This document shows positions 15,339 to 24,449 of a stretch of DNA of 64,000 nucleotides, one piece after another. The notes under the pieces were generated by a model. The model was given only the letters and a program-made list of their open reading frames with translations, was not told the DNA's origin and did no database searches. Positions within the stretch are counted from its first letter, which is position 1. Every line of letters starts with the position of its first letter. Location of the stretch: contig NZ_CP040755.1 of NCBI RefSeq assembly GCF_024585285.1, forward strand, positions 248,001-312,000, given 5' to 3'. The translations under genes and the position numbers were made by a program. Source of the stretch: Colwellia sp. M166. Lineage in GTDB: Bacteria; Pseudomonadota; Gammaproteobacteria; Enterobacterales; Alteromonadaceae.

Positions 15339-17288
15339 TTAACTTTTGTTTTTGTTTTGGGGTATAGGCTTTTCATAAAATATCTTACCATCGCTATTGA
15401 TCCGATGTTTTTTACCTTGAGATAAACTTACAACTTCCTGAACTATATTTTTAGTTTGCTCAACTACCGGACTAATCGCTAAGTTTTCTGCCCACGTTTT
15501 TCCTTGTTGCATTGCGATAGGTGCCGCCAAATTATTTATAACTTCGCTAGCGTTATTGAACTCAGGCAATATTCGCAGAGTAACATATTCAGCTCTAGGC
15601 TTGATATTAGCCTCACCTATACGACCACGTTGTCCCCAAGTTACGATATATTCTTCACCCGCATTGCTAGGTTGATTAGTGACGGCAATATCTCTGTCGA
15701 CATTGTAACGTGCTTTCATCATTACCTCATCGAACAGCATGGCATAATCTTCTCGCTTACTTGAGTAGTTGTAAAAGTGTGGTGCATGCTCAGGGCTAAA
15801 AAATCCTGAAACATCGCTTGGGCTATAATTTTTTTCGCTGTCAGTTGCGGTTTCACCTAGATAACGTACTTGCGCTAAGCGGTACATTTCAGCTCCATTT
15901 AATGGCATTGCCGTGCTTAGTCTATCTGAAACGATACCTGTGTCTTTTAGCCGCTGGTTAACATTGTCTAATATGCGCTGGTTTTGGTTGATGCTAGCCC
16001 ATTCACTTTGTGGAAAATAATCATTTGCGTGCGCTAATTCATGATACATCAAAGCGGCAAGTTCATAGATACCGTCACTGGCATCGCGTGTTACTCGTGA
16101 CGAAATAGGGTAGGAGAAATTTGCATAACTATTATTTTTTACATAACGCCATGGCATAACAAAGTTTAATTCGTCACCAAATGATGCCCGAAAGTCTGGT
16201 GTTTGATTAATGGTGTCTCTTTCATCAGGTGTTAACCATAAATCATTAGGATCAAGGTGTATTGCACCGGTTACGGCCCAGTAATAGGAAGGGCGAACGT
16301 CATATGAAATAACAATGGCTGTTGTGGCACGCAGTAAGTTTTTAAAATCGCCATGCTGATCGCTATTTTGCAAAAACTCTTTGAATCTTTGTCCCATCCA
16401 CTGATGAGATACGACTACGCGATCCATGATATCTTCAACATTAGGTGTTGTGGTGTCATGTGCTATTAGCGGCAATTCATTGAAACGACAAGTTTCTCTT
16501 AAATCAATGGTATTACTATAAACGCAATTGACTAAGACATCAGCATAAGGGGAGTTGGTATTAAAAGGGAATACAGTTGCTAAACGCGTATCATAAGCAA
16601 TGTTATCATTACTGCTAATGTTGGCGGCATCTTCAATTAATATCGTTACGCTATCTTGGTAGCGGGTTGCGCCATCTGAAGCACTGACCGTGAAAGTTAA
16701 TAAGCTATCTGCGCTGACATTTGGTGCTTTGAAAAATACTGCGCTTTTGCCGGCTGTTGATTCACTAAAGGTTACGCTTGGCCCTGAATTTTGCTGCCAT
16801 TGAATACTACTGCTCGTTATTCCTGTAGCTTCTATGTAAGCGCTTAAAGAGACATCACTTCCTTCTAGTACCGCATGACCTAACCTAGCAGAAATCTGAT
16901 TGTTTTCATCAGAGATGATAACCGTATGGGTTAACATCTCATTAGTGCCATTACGGTTAAAAGTCACTTCAAAGCTATATGCGCCAGCGACGTTAGGCGT
17001 AAAGGCAATCGCTTTTGAGTTGCTTGCATGAAAAGTTACATCGCTACCAGCGGTTTGCTGCCAGTTGATATTAGTTAAGGTATCGTCAGGAAAATAAATA
17101 AAGAGCTCAACAGGTTGCGCAATTTTATTCGCATCATCAAAGGTAATAATACCTGTTTGAGTGACAATGGGGGTAAAATCATTAACGCTTTTCTTACTTG
17201 AACCATCAGAGCCACCACAACCTTGTATGGCTAGCGCGGCTAATAGCATTATGTTTGAAAGCCATTTTTGCTTAAGTAAAATATCCAT
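15339..17288 (-). CDS. Surface lipoprotein with Ig/PKD-like repeats and a zinc metallopeptidase motif (HExxH)
   Basis: A 649-aa protein. The N-terminus has a lipoprotein signal (LAALAIQGCGG, lipidated Cys near residue 24). Residues about 40-220 look like two PKD/cadherin-like beta-sandwiches (QQTAGSDVTFHASNSKAIAF; WQQNSGPSVTFSEST, then SVSASDG-type strands). The C-terminal part contains YHELAHANDYF, an HExxH zinc site, near residue 417, inside a domain with several Trp/Tyr-rich segments. This suggests an outer-membrane-anchored metallopeptidase. I do not recognise a named family. It is monocistronic with its own terminator. Confidence 0.75.
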   Translation of the reverse strand: MDILLKQKWLSNIMLLAALAIQGCGGSDGSSKKSVNDFTPIVTQTGIITFDDANKIAQPVELFIYFPDDTLTNINWQQTAGSDVTFHASNSKAIAFTPNVAGAYSFEVTFNRNGTNEMLTHTVIISDENNQISARLGHAVLEGSDVSLSAYIEATGITSSSIQWQQNSGPSVTFSESTAGKSAVFFKAPNVSADSLLTFTVSASDGATRYQDSVTILIEDAANISSNDNIAYDTRLATVFPFNTNSPYADVLVNCVYSNTIDLRETCRFNELPLIAHDTTTPNVEDIMDRVVVSHQWMGQRFKEFLQNSDQHGDFKNLLRATTAIVISYDVRPSYYWAVTGAIHLDPNDLWLTPDERDTINQTPDFRASFGDELNFVMPWRYVKNNSYANFSYPISSRVTRDASDGIYELAALMYHELAHANDYFPQSEWASINQNQRILDNVNQRLKDTGIVSDRLSTAMPLNGAEMYRLAQVRYLGETATDSEKNYSPSDVSGFFSPEHAPHFYNYSSKREDYAMLFDEVMMKARYNVDRDIAVTNQPSNAGEEYIVTWGQRGRIGEANIKPRAEYVTLRILPEFNNASEVINNLAAPIAMQQGKTWAENLAISPVVEQTKNIVQEVVSLSQGKKHRINSDGKIFYEKPIPQNKNKS

Positions 17289-17626
17289 TTACGCCTCTAT
17301 TTATATGCGTTATTAATTAACAGACCCGATAAAGTCTAATTAAATTCATACCAGTTTGTGGCTGCAATTAGCTAGAAAATCGTCTTTGACTTATTCAAAG
17401 CTGCTGACATTGCTCTCAAATTATATGGTGATATTTAATAATATTACAAACAAGCCATGTTAAATCAAGTGTATAACTTATACCAAATCTTAACTATCAA
17501 GGATTTCAGGATTGAATTAAATGATTATTGCTATTAAGGTGAGAAGTTAGCACTAAGTTAGCTGATATAGCTGTGCTTAGTGCTAATGCGAATTAGGATA
17601 TTTAGCTTGTTATAAAGTAATTTAAA
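17289..17626. other. Intergenic region, nothing recognised
   Basis: About 340 AT-rich bases between two minus-strand genes. It presumably holds the promoter of the lipoprotein gene. A loose TATACCAAA resembles a MITE arm, but no second arm is present. Confidence 0.35.
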
Positions 17627-18022
17627 CTACTCTGCTTTCTTTTTACGAATACTTAAGCCTAACTCTTGGCCACGATATTTTGCATAGTAGCTGCCCGCGA
17701 TAAACATAATGCTAGCTAAGACAAACTCTCCTAATGCCCACAACTTTTCATCTGCTGATACCCATAATGTGGTTAAGCTATGCAGAAAATAAATCATTAC
17801 TATAAAGTTTGACCAAGCATAAGTATAAGGGTTGCCTTGCACTAAGCCCTTTAATGGAAAGAGTAAAGGTAAGATAAACATGGCAAAAATTAACGGCACC
17901 GATAGTGCGCTATCATCACTGGCAAAAATCAACCAAAATGGCATATAAAAAAGTAGTGAAAAATAACCCAATAGAGTAATTTTTTTCAGTGTGGCCGTTG
18001 AGAAACGAGGTTTATTGGTCAT
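17627..18022 (-). CDS. DUF2069 inner-membrane protein
   Basis: A 131-aa protein with four hydrophobic segments (about 14-34, 41-58, 70-87, 95-113) and a basic C-terminus (SIRKKKAE). The pattern LPLLFPLKGLVQGNPYTYAWSNFI, with the conserved GxxYTY-W motif, is that of DUF2069 proteins. Function unknown. It starts 5 bases after the arsC-like gene, and the same gene pair is common in gammaproteobacteria, so the two form an operon. Confidence 0.85.
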   Translation of the reverse strand: MTNKPRFSTATLKKITLLGYFSLLFYMPFWLIFASDDSALSVPLIFAMFILPLLFPLKGLVQGNPYTYAWSNFIVMIYFLHSLTTLWVSADEKLWALGEFVLASIMFIAGSYYAKYRGQELGLSIRKKKAE

Positions 18023-18027
18023 TTTAA

Positions 18028-18378
18028 TTAATCGTTTACTTGTATAAGTGAAAGAACATTTTCAGGAGGGCGGCCAATAATCGCACGGGTATTATCCGTT
18101 ACTATTGGGCGTTCAATTAATTTAGGTGTTGTAGCCATAGCAGCGATTAACGTTGCATCATCAGCATTAGCTAAATTTTGCTCTTTAAATTCAGCCTCTT
18201 TTGTTCGCATCATGTCACGTGGAGAAACATTAAGTAAGGTCATTAACTGCGATATTTCGGCTGTATTTAGCGGCGTTTTTAAATATTCAACAATAGTGAC
18301 TGGCTGATTCTTTTCTTCGATAAGTGCTAAGGTTTGTCGGCTTTTTGAGCAGCGAGGGTTGTGATAAATAGTTAACAT
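18028..18378 (-). CDS. ArsC-family reductase-like protein (YfgD type)
   Basis: A 116-aa thioredoxin-fold protein. It has the N-terminal YHNPRCSKSRQTL motif with the active Cys10, and the later LIERPIV and RPPE segments of the arsenate reductase (glutaredoxin) branch. Similar genes beside bepA are named yfgD or arsC; true arsenate reduction is unproven for this chromosomal branch and no ars genes are nearby. It lies between bepA and the DUF2069 gene, all on the minus strand. Confidence 0.88.
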   Translation of the reverse strand: MLTIYHNPRCSKSRQTLALIEEKNQPVTIVEYLKTPLNTAEISQLMTLLNVSPRDMMRTKEAEFKEQNLANADDATLIAAMATTPKLIERPIVTDNTRAIIGRPPENVLSLIQVND

Positions 18379-18429
18379 GTTTTTCTCTTAAATAAATATA
18401 AATGGCTTGGTGTTATTTTAACTGATTTT

Positions 18430-19887
18430 TTATAGGCGCTTCAGTTTTTCTTGCTGTTCTTGTAACTGCAAGATGCGACCTTTCATTCTTTTTTTCAATA
18501 ACGGATTATCTTCAACAAAGTTATAGCCTGTTTGCAGTTCATCTACAGCCTTAGGATAAGCACCAAGTAAGGCATAAACCTCAGCTTTAGTGGCGTGCAT
18601 TAATGCCATTTTATCTTGTCTTCTATATATTTGAGTAAGTAAGTCGTTGGCAATAAAATTGCCAGGGCTTACGACTAAAAAGTCCTGCAGTAGTACTTCG
18701 GCTTTCTCATATTGCTTAGCTTCTGTCAAAGCATTAGCTAAGTTTAAGGTTACCACTTGATTATTTGGCATTAACAGCTTTAGCTCAGTAAGCATTGTTA
18801 TGGCTTTGTCATAAGCTTTTACTGCAATATAAGCATCGGTGAGCGCATCAACATAAAATAGATTTCTGCTGTCGTCATTCAATAGTGCTTCAAGTTGATT
18901 GACCGCTATTTGGTAATCTTTATTTTCATAATGTGCTAGGGCAAGGCCGTATTTTGCTGCCGCCTCAATGGCGTAATGCTTTTTATCTAACATTTGTTGA
19001 AAGTTAATCACATGATCTTTGGCATTACCTTCATAGCGCGCAGTAATACGTGCTTTAGCTAATTCAAACTGTAAACTCGGTGCTAATGGACGTGGTGAAT
19101 AATTCTGTGCTCTTATTCTCGCGTCAGAAATTCTTGATTCTGGTAATGGGTGAGTTAATAGCATGGCTGGCGGTTTTGATTTATAACGATATTTTTCTGC
19201 CATTGTCGAGAAAAAATCAGGGGCGCCCTGTGGGTTAAAGCCACTGTTTGCCAGTAGAGATATGCCAACACGGTCGGCTTCTTTTTCATTGCCTCGCGTG
19301 TAATTTATACCAGCCTGTTGTGATGCCGCCATCGTGGTACTCAGTGCTGCTATACCCATACTTGGATTAATTAAGGTCAGCAAAATACTCGAAATCATGC
19401 TTGCCATTGCTATCGGTTGTGATTTGTCTTGTGATTCTAACCTTCTGGCTAAATGGCGCTGGGTTACATGTGAAATTTCGTGAGCAACAACCGAGGCAAG
19501 TTCACTTTCAGTGCTTGCTGTTGTGATCAAGCCACTGTGAATAGCAATATGGCCGCCAAAAAAGGCAAAAGCATTTAATTCTTCATTGCGTATCACAAAG
19601 AATTCAAAACTATAATTGACGTCTTTGGCATTGCGCACCATGCGATTGCCCAAATCATTGATATACTCGGTTAAAACGGGATCATTGAGTATGGGTTGCG
19701 AGGCACGAATTTGGCGCATCATTTCGCCACCAATTTGGCGTTCTTTTTCGATGGACAGCACGCTAAAGCCCGCTGAACCTATTTCAGGAAGTTTATTTTT
19801 ATTACTGTCTGTATTCGCGGCAAATACATTGCTAGTTAACGATGTCGCTAAGGCAAGTGAGATGATAAGCGGCTTTAATTTAAACAA
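18430..19887 (-). CDS. bepA: BepA-like periplasmic M48 metalloprotease/chaperone with TPR domain
   Basis: A 485-aa protein with a signal peptide (cleavage after VFA). The M48 domain includes SELASVVAHEISHVTQRH (HExxH near residue 136), the downstream glutamate in NEKEADRVG, and a THPLPESRI element. From about residue 270 onward a series of TPR helices follows, as in BepA (YfgC, 487 aa). BepA helps assemble or degrade LptD and other outer-membrane proteins. It sits 2 bases downstream of the 211-aa ORF on the same strand and upstream of the ArsC-like gene. Confidence 0.93.
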   Translation of the reverse strand: MFKLKPLIISLALATSLTSNVFAANTDSNKNKLPEIGSAGFSVLSIEKERQIGGEMMRQIRASQPILNDPVLTEYINDLGNRMVRNAKDVNYSFEFFVIRNEELNAFAFFGGHIAIHSGLITTASTESELASVVAHEISHVTQRHLARRLESQDKSQPIAMASMISSILLTLINPSMGIAALSTTMAASQQAGINYTRGNEKEADRVGISLLANSGFNPQGAPDFFSTMAEKYRYKSKPPAMLLTHPLPESRISDARIRAQNYSPRPLAPSLQFELAKARITARYEGNAKDHVINFQQMLDKKHYAIEAAAKYGLALAHYENKDYQIAVNQLEALLNDDSRNLFYVDALTDAYIAVKAYDKAITMLTELKLLMPNNQVVTLNLANALTEAKQYEKAEVLLQDFLVVSPGNFIANDLLTQIYRRQDKMALMHATKAEVYALLGAYPKAVDELQTGYNFVEDNPLLKKRMKGRILQLQEQQEKLKRL

Positions 19888-19889
19888 AT

Positions 19890-20525
19890 TTAATTTTCCA
19901 TGTTATCAGGCTGTTCAAAGCTATCTGTTGATTGAGACCGTGCATGTTTACGATAAATTTCTTTACAAAACTCGGCAATTGAATAGCCTTTGATGTCAAT
20001 AATATCAAATGATTCCCTAAGTAAGGTAATTAACTCTTCAACACGTTGATTAGCGTAGCGTAGTAGAGCGTAATCAGCCTTATCACCTTGTTGAAAAGTA
20101 TAGGCAATAAAAGGAATTAATGAGTTCAATCTAAACAACATTTGCATCGTTTCAGGTGTCCATTTTATAAAGGGACAGTCAGGATTATTAAGCTGTGCTT
20201 GTAGTATACGTTCATTGTCGATAATTGGATAACAATGTAATTCATAGTGCTGTTCAGTCATACTATGATAAAGGATTATTTTCGGTTTACTTATCACAAC
20301 TCTGTTGCCCGCTCGATCTTTTCTCTCGCCTAATAAACTGAGATTCCAATTATTATGATCAAGTAATTGTTTAAAGGCACTATCAAAGCCATGACTTAAA
20401 ATACCATCTATATCACTAATTGAACTCATCGTTAATTGATAAATAGTGGGTATATCCCCCCAGTTTATCTTTTTTTTGTAGGCGGTGATTTCTTTAAGAT
20501 TCGGATTTTCAGGAAGCTCGCTCAT
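19890..20525 (-). CDS. Unrecognised 211-aa cytoplasmic protein upstream of bepA
   Basis: No signal peptide, membrane helix or motif I can name. The central part has alternating strands (NRVVISKPKIILYHSMTEQHYELHCYPII), the C-terminal half is helical with a Ser/Gln-rich acidic end. It is two bases from the bepA start, so very likely co-transcribed with it. The start (ATG 20525) is divergent from the TusA-like gene. Function unknown. Confidence 0.7.
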   Translation of the reverse strand: MSELPENPNLKEITAYKKKINWGDIPTIYQLTMSSISDIDGILSHGFDSAFKQLLDHNNWNLSLLGERKDRAGNRVVISKPKIILYHSMTEQHYELHCYPIIDNERILQAQLNNPDCPFIKWTPETMQMLFRLNSLIPFIAYTFQQGDKADYALLRYANQRVEELITLLRESFDIIDIKGYSIAEFCKEIYRKHARSQSTDSFEQPDNMEN

Positions 20526-20636
20526 TTAACCTCTTTACATTATTTAAAAAATACATCAAAAGAATGCATCAATGTCATTGTAATCAATTGTCGCAAATTA
20601 GATAATCAAACTAAAGCACTGGCCATATTTTTATTT

Positions 20637-20861
20637 ATGATATACGAATACGATGCTACACAAGATAAATGTCCAGTTCCACTGGTTAATTTACGCTTGA
20701 TACTAAGAAAATTAACCTCTTTTGATGGTTGTTTGATACGCATTTGCGATAATGGTTCTAAAAAAGATATTCCTAAATTGTTAATCAAACAAGGGTTTTA
20801 TTTTGAACAACGTAACGTTGATGAGCATATTGTTGAATTAATAATAAGAATGGAAAAATAA
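20637..20861 (+). CDS. TusA-family sulfurtransferase-like protein
   Basis: I choose ATG 20637 over an upstream alternative because it gives a 74-aa protein of the right size and the extra N-terminus has no family resemblance. MIYEYDATQDKCPVPLVNLR holds the conserved CPxP motif with the Cys at residue 12. The rest follows the beta-alpha-beta fold of the SirA/TusA family. TusA relays persulfide sulfur in tRNA thiolation and molybdenum-cofactor work; small paralogues like this one have undefined partners. It lies 5 bases before perM. Confidence 0.82.
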   Translation: MIYEYDATQDKCPVPLVNLRLILRKLTSFDGCLIRICDNGSKKDIPKLLIKQGFYFEQRNVDEHIVELIIRMEK

Positions 20862-20866
20862 ATATT

Positions 20867-21937
20867 ATGGTTTCACTATTTAGCGATTGGTACAAAAGAA
20901 ATTTTTCAGATCCGAGTGCGGTAACCTTGTTGGTTATTTTAATTTGTACTTTTTTGTTTGTTTACTTTTTTAGTAATTTATTAATGCCGGTATTTGTTGC
21001 GGTGGCGATTGCATTTTTATTAGATTTACCGGTCAATAAACTCTCGCAGCTAGGATTATCCCGCGCCTTAGCGGTGATCATTGTGGTGACTGCCTTTGTG
21101 GGATTGTCACTAATAGGGGTTTTAGGGTTAATGCCGGTTATTTGGCAACAAAGTAGTAACTTATTACAAGAAGTACCGCAAATGGTTGGGCAAGGACACA
21201 CTTATCTATTAGCCTTACCCGAACAGTATCCTGATTTGGTTAGTGCTGAGCAAATTGGTAATGTGATTACTTTAGTCAATGATAAGTTAATTGAATGGGG
21301 ACAAGTAGCTTTGAAAGCGTCGCTTAACTCAATTTCTAATGTTGTTGCGCTGTTGATTTATCTTATTTTAGTGCCTTTGATGGTTTTTTTCTTTCTTAAA
21401 GATAAAAGTGTGTTATTTAATAGTTTACGACAGTTTTTGCCAAATGATCGTCGTATGGCAAAACAGGTGGGTAATGAAATGAATCAACAAATTATGAATT
21501 ATATTCGTGGTAAGTTGATTGAAATTATTATTATCGGCGCTGCATCGACCATTTCATTTATAGCGCTAGGGCTTAACTATCCGGTATTACTTGGGGTATT
21601 AGTCGGTTTATCAGTACTTGTGCCTTATGTGGGTGCGACAATCGTAACCTTGCCGGTACTACTTGTGGCTTTATTTCAGTTTGGCACCAGTGCTGAATTT
21701 GGCTATGTCATGATTGCTTATGGCATTATTCAAGCTTTAGATGGTAATTTACTTGTGCCTTTGCTTTTTTCTGAAGCGGTAAACCTTCATCCGGTTACCA
21801 TTATCATTGCAGTAATATTATTTGGTGGTTTGTGGGGCTTTTGGGGCGTATTTTTTGCTATTCCATTAGCAACACTGGTTAAAGCGGTACTCAATGCGTG
21901 GTCAACAACGACGCAGCATGAGATCAAAGCTGATTAG
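20867..21937 (+). CDS. perM: PerM-type AI-2E family membrane transporter
   Basis: A 356-aa integral membrane protein with two N-terminal helices, a soluble amphipathic region (about 90-150), and five or six more helices. Landmarks are LIYLILVPLMVFFFLKDK, NYIRGKLIEIIIIG, and GVLVGLSVLVPYVGAT followed by GIIQALDGNLLVPLLFSEAVNLHPV. The family was named after AI-2 export, and other members are Na+/H+ antiporters, so the substrate is open. It is second in a two-gene unit with the TusA-like gene, beside bepA as in other gammaproteobacteria. Confidence 0.9.
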   Translation: MVSLFSDWYKRNFSDPSAVTLLVILICTFLFVYFFSNLLMPVFVAVAIAFLLDLPVNKLSQLGLSRALAVIIVVTAFVGLSLIGVLGLMPVIWQQSSNLLQEVPQMVGQGHTYLLALPEQYPDLVSAEQIGNVITLVNDKLIEWGQVALKASLNSISNVVALLIYLILVPLMVFFFLKDKSVLFNSLRQFLPNDRRMAKQVGNEMNQQIMNYIRGKLIEIIIIGAASTISFIALGLNYPVLLGVLVGLSVLVPYVGATIVTLPVLLVALFQFGTSAEFGYVMIAYGIIQALDGNLLVPLLFSEAVNLHPVTIIIAVILFGGLWGFWGVFFAIPLATLVKAVLNAWSTTTQHEIKAD

Positions 21938-21946
21938 TTTAATATT

Positions 21947-21976
21947 AACAGATCAAAACAAATGCTTTGATCTGTT
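21947..21976 (+). terminator. Hairpin after perM
   Basis: AACAGATCAAA and TTTGATCTGTT form a perfect 11-base stem with an 8-base loop, 10 bases after the perM stop. The following T-run is weak (GCTAAATTT). Confidence 0.55.
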
Positions 21977-22070
21977 GCTAAATTTAAGCTCTGCTCAAAT
22001 TAACTATTCATACTTGCCTTTATACAGCATAACTATATTCACAAAATGATCGTTGTTCTCAAAACGCTGG

Positions 22071-22110
22071 TAAGCGCTGAGTGGGGACAAACTTAATAGA
22101 CTTAGTATAA
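22071..22110 (+). repeat. Partial copy of the MITE-like repeat
   Basis: CTGAGTGGGGACAAACTTAA followed by TAGACTTAGTAT matches the centre and right arm of the 51-bp unit. The left arm is missing. It sits in the gap between perM and the nir operon. Confidence 0.5.
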
Positions 22111-22306
22111 TACCTCTCTCTTTTTATTTTATTAATCATACTCACTATTCTTTTTAAATTCCTATAGCGACGTTAATCTAAATGCCCACTTTTGTTGACT
22201 ATTGCTTTGCGATATACCGTCGACTTACTGGCTGTCTGCCCCTGATTTAATAAGCACTTACGATTTTATTATTCGTTGATCATGAACGTTTCAATATGGC
22301 TATTGT

Positions 22307-22320
22307 GTGATTTAAATCAA
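22307..22320. promoter_or_regulatory. FNR/DNR-type box upstream of the nir operon
   Basis: GTGATTTAAATCAA matches the FNR/DNR consensus TTGAT-N4-ATCAA at 9 of 10 defined bases. It lies 62-75 bases upstream of the nirC start. It fits activation by an FNR- or DNR-like protein under low oxygen or nitric oxide. Confidence 0.65.
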
Positions 22321-22381
22321 AGCAAAATATTATGTCTATGCCAATATTACCCAGAAATTTATGTGCTGATAAGGGCAAACA

Positions 22382-22726
22382 ATGACAGCGTTTATACGAG
22401 GTTTAACGGCATTAGTAACTACGAGTATATTACTCAGTAGTCACTTTAGTGTGATGGCCGCTGAATTGACGATAACAAGGCAAAAACAACTTATCCATAT
22501 GGTAAAACAAGATTGTGGATCTTGTCATGGTATGAGCCTAAAAGGAGGGTTAGGTCCTACACTCCTACCCAATACGATGAATAAACTACCGCTAGACGTA
22601 ATACAACATACTATTCTATTTGGTCGACCTGGGACGGCAATGCCGCCATGGAAATCTCTTTTAACCGAGCAAGAAGCTTTGTGGATCAGTCAACAATTAC
22701 AACAAGGTATAGAAAACCATGACTAA
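22382..22726 (+). CDS. nirC: NirC-like small c-type cytochrome
   Basis: A 114-aa protein with a signal peptide (cleavage after VMA-AEL) and one c-heme motif, CGSCHG, near residues 49-54, with distal Met in TAMPPWKSLL. The size and its position before nirF match NirC (cytochrome c55X) of P. aeruginosa. NirC is thought to exchange electrons during heme d1 maturation or with NirS. It is the first gene of the operon, and its 3' end overlaps nirF by 8 bases. Confidence 0.88.
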   Translation: MTAFIRGLTALVTTSILLSSHFSVMAAELTITRQKQLIHMVKQDCGSCHGMSLKGGLGPTLLPNTMNKLPLDVIQHTILFGRPGTAMPPWKSLLTEQEALWISQQLQQGIENHD

Positions 22727-23963
22727 TATAAATAAGGTGCTAGGGGTAATGTTTTTGTTTTTACTTACTAGTGCATGTACGCAATCAGTAACAAATCAAC
22801 AAAATGAAATCCAGCCATCTGTCACAACACCATTAAGAGCTACTGGAGATCTAGGGGTTGTAATTGAAAGGGCAACATCGCAAGTACAGATTGTTAATCA
22901 CAGTAGCAATACCATGTTAAGTGAAATAGATGGTTTAGGTGACTTATCTCATGCTTCTATTGTTTACTCTCGCGATCAGCGCTTTGCCTACGTTTTTGCC
23001 CGTGATGGCGGCTTAACTAAAATTGACATGTTAAAAGATAAAATAGCGAAGCGTATTATTCAATCTGGTAATAGTATTGGTGGCGCTATTAGCCAAGACG
23101 GCAAGCTTATTGCCGTATCAAATTATACCCCAGGTGGCGTTAAGGTTTTTAATAGTGAAACACTAGAGCTGGTTGCAACCATTGACAGTAGTGTGCTCGT
23201 TAATAAGCCTAAAAATGATGATGGTAGTCCAGTACGCTCTAAAGTTGTCGGTTTAGTCGATGCCCCCGGCCAAAAATTTGTCTTTAGTTTATTTGACAGC
23301 CATGAAATTTGGATTGCTGATTTTTCGCAAGATGAAATGAAATTAACTAAATTTGAAGCTATTGGTTTATATCCTTATGACGCTTTGATCAGCCCTGATG
23401 GTCGCTATTATATTGCTGGCTTATTTGGTGAAGATGGCTTGGCATTACTTGACTTGTGGCATACAGAACAAGGTGTTCGTCGTATTTTACCTGGCTATGG
23501 TAAAGGTGATGAAAAACTACCGGTGTATAAAATGCCGCACCTTGAAGGTTGGGCAATGGCTGGTGACTATGCTTTTTTACCTGCAGTAGGTAAGCACAGT
23601 GTTTTGGTAGTAGATACAAAAACATGGTTACAAGTTGCTGAAATACCAGCACATAGTCAGCCAATATTTGTAATGTCACAACCGGACAATCGCCAAATTT
23701 GGGTAAACTTTGCTTTTCCAGATAACAACACTATTCAAGTGTTTAACACTGAGACTTTTGATTTAGTGAAAACCTTAACCCCTGGGCCTGCTGTGCTGCA
23801 TATGGAGTTTACTCCTCGAGGCGAAAATGTTTGGATTTCAGTGCGAGACAGTAATGAAGTGCACGTTTATGACACAGCAACACAAACACTAATCGACAAA
23901 TTATCAGTAAAAAGCCCAAGCGGTATCTTCTTTACTAATCGTGCACATCAAATAGGGTTGTAA
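22719..23963 (+). CDS. nirF: NirF heme d1 biosynthesis lipoprotein
   Basis: A 414-aa protein with a lipobox (LLTSAC, Cys near residue 20), then a d1-like eight-bladed beta-propeller: RATGDLGVVIERATSQVQIV, YVFARDGGLTKIDM, AISQDGKLIAVSNY, ALISPDGRYYIAG, HMEFTPRGENVWIS. It is shorter than NirS/NirN because it has no cytochrome domain. NirF is essential for heme d1 production and binds d1-type hemes; its exact reaction is still debated. The lipoprotein signal places it on the periplasmic side of the inner membrane. Overlap with nirC means translational coupling. Confidence 0.93.
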   Translation: MTNINKVLGVMFLFLLTSACTQSVTNQQNEIQPSVTTPLRATGDLGVVIERATSQVQIVNHSSNTMLSEIDGLGDLSHASIVYSRDQRFAYVFARDGGLTKIDMLKDKIAKRIIQSGNSIGGAISQDGKLIAVSNYTPGGVKVFNSETLELVATIDSSVLVNKPKNDDGSPVRSKVVGLVDAPGQKFVFSLFDSHEIWIADFSQDEMKLTKFEAIGLYPYDALISPDGRYYIAGLFGEDGLALLDLWHTEQGVRRILPGYGKGDEKLPVYKMPHLEGWAMAGDYAFLPAVGKHSVLVVDTKTWLQVAEIPAHSQPIFVMSQPDNRQIWVNFAFPDNNTIQVFNTETFDLVKTLTPGPAVLHMEFTPRGENVWISVRDSNEVHVYDTATQTLIDKLSVKSPSGIFFTNRAHQIGL

Positions 23964-23965
23964 TT

Positions 23966-24448
23966 ATGGCAATGCTACTTAGCCAATTAGAGCAAGATAT
24001 TATTAACCGATATCAGAAAGGTTTTCCGCTTTGTTCGCAACCTTACAGAGCTATTGCTGATGAACTTAATAGCTCTGAGGATGAAGTGATATCAGCAATC
24101 TTAACACTTGATAAGGCAGGCATGCTGTCGAGAATTGGTGCAGTATTCAACCATAAGCAAGCGGGTTCAAGTACACTAGCTGCTTTAGCTGTACCTGAAT
24201 GTGACCTAGATGACATTGCTGAAATTATCAATCAATTCGAGCAAGTCAATCATAACTATGGCCGAGAGCATCACTATAATTTGTGGTTTGTTGTCACCGC
24301 TCATGATGATCAAGCGCTGACAGACGTTATAGCAAATATAGAACATCTTACCGGTTATCAAGTGTTAATTTTACCGATGGAAACGTCGTATCACATTGAT
24401 TTAGCATTTAATATCGACTTTGCTAAATCGCAACTAAGTAGCCATTAA
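23966..24448 (+). CDS. nirD: NirD-like subunit of siroheme decarboxylase (Lrp/AsnC fold)
   Basis: A 160-aa protein with an N-terminal winged helix (DIINRYQKGFPLCSQPYRAIA) and a C-terminal ferredoxin-like domain holding NYGREHHYNLWFVVTA, the substrate-binding signature of NirD/G and AhbA-type proteins. With NirL, G and H it decarboxylates siroheme to 12,18-didecarboxysiroheme. It starts 2 bases after nirF and 1 base before nirL. Assigned as D by position and length. Confidence 0.88.
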   Translation: MAMLLSQLEQDIINRYQKGFPLCSQPYRAIADELNSSEDEVISAILTLDKAGMLSRIGAVFNHKQAGSSTLAALAVPECDLDDIAEIINQFEQVNHNYGREHHYNLWFVVTAHDDQALTDVIANIEHLTGYQVLILPMETSYHIDLAFNIDFAKSQLSSH

Positions 24449-24449
24449 T

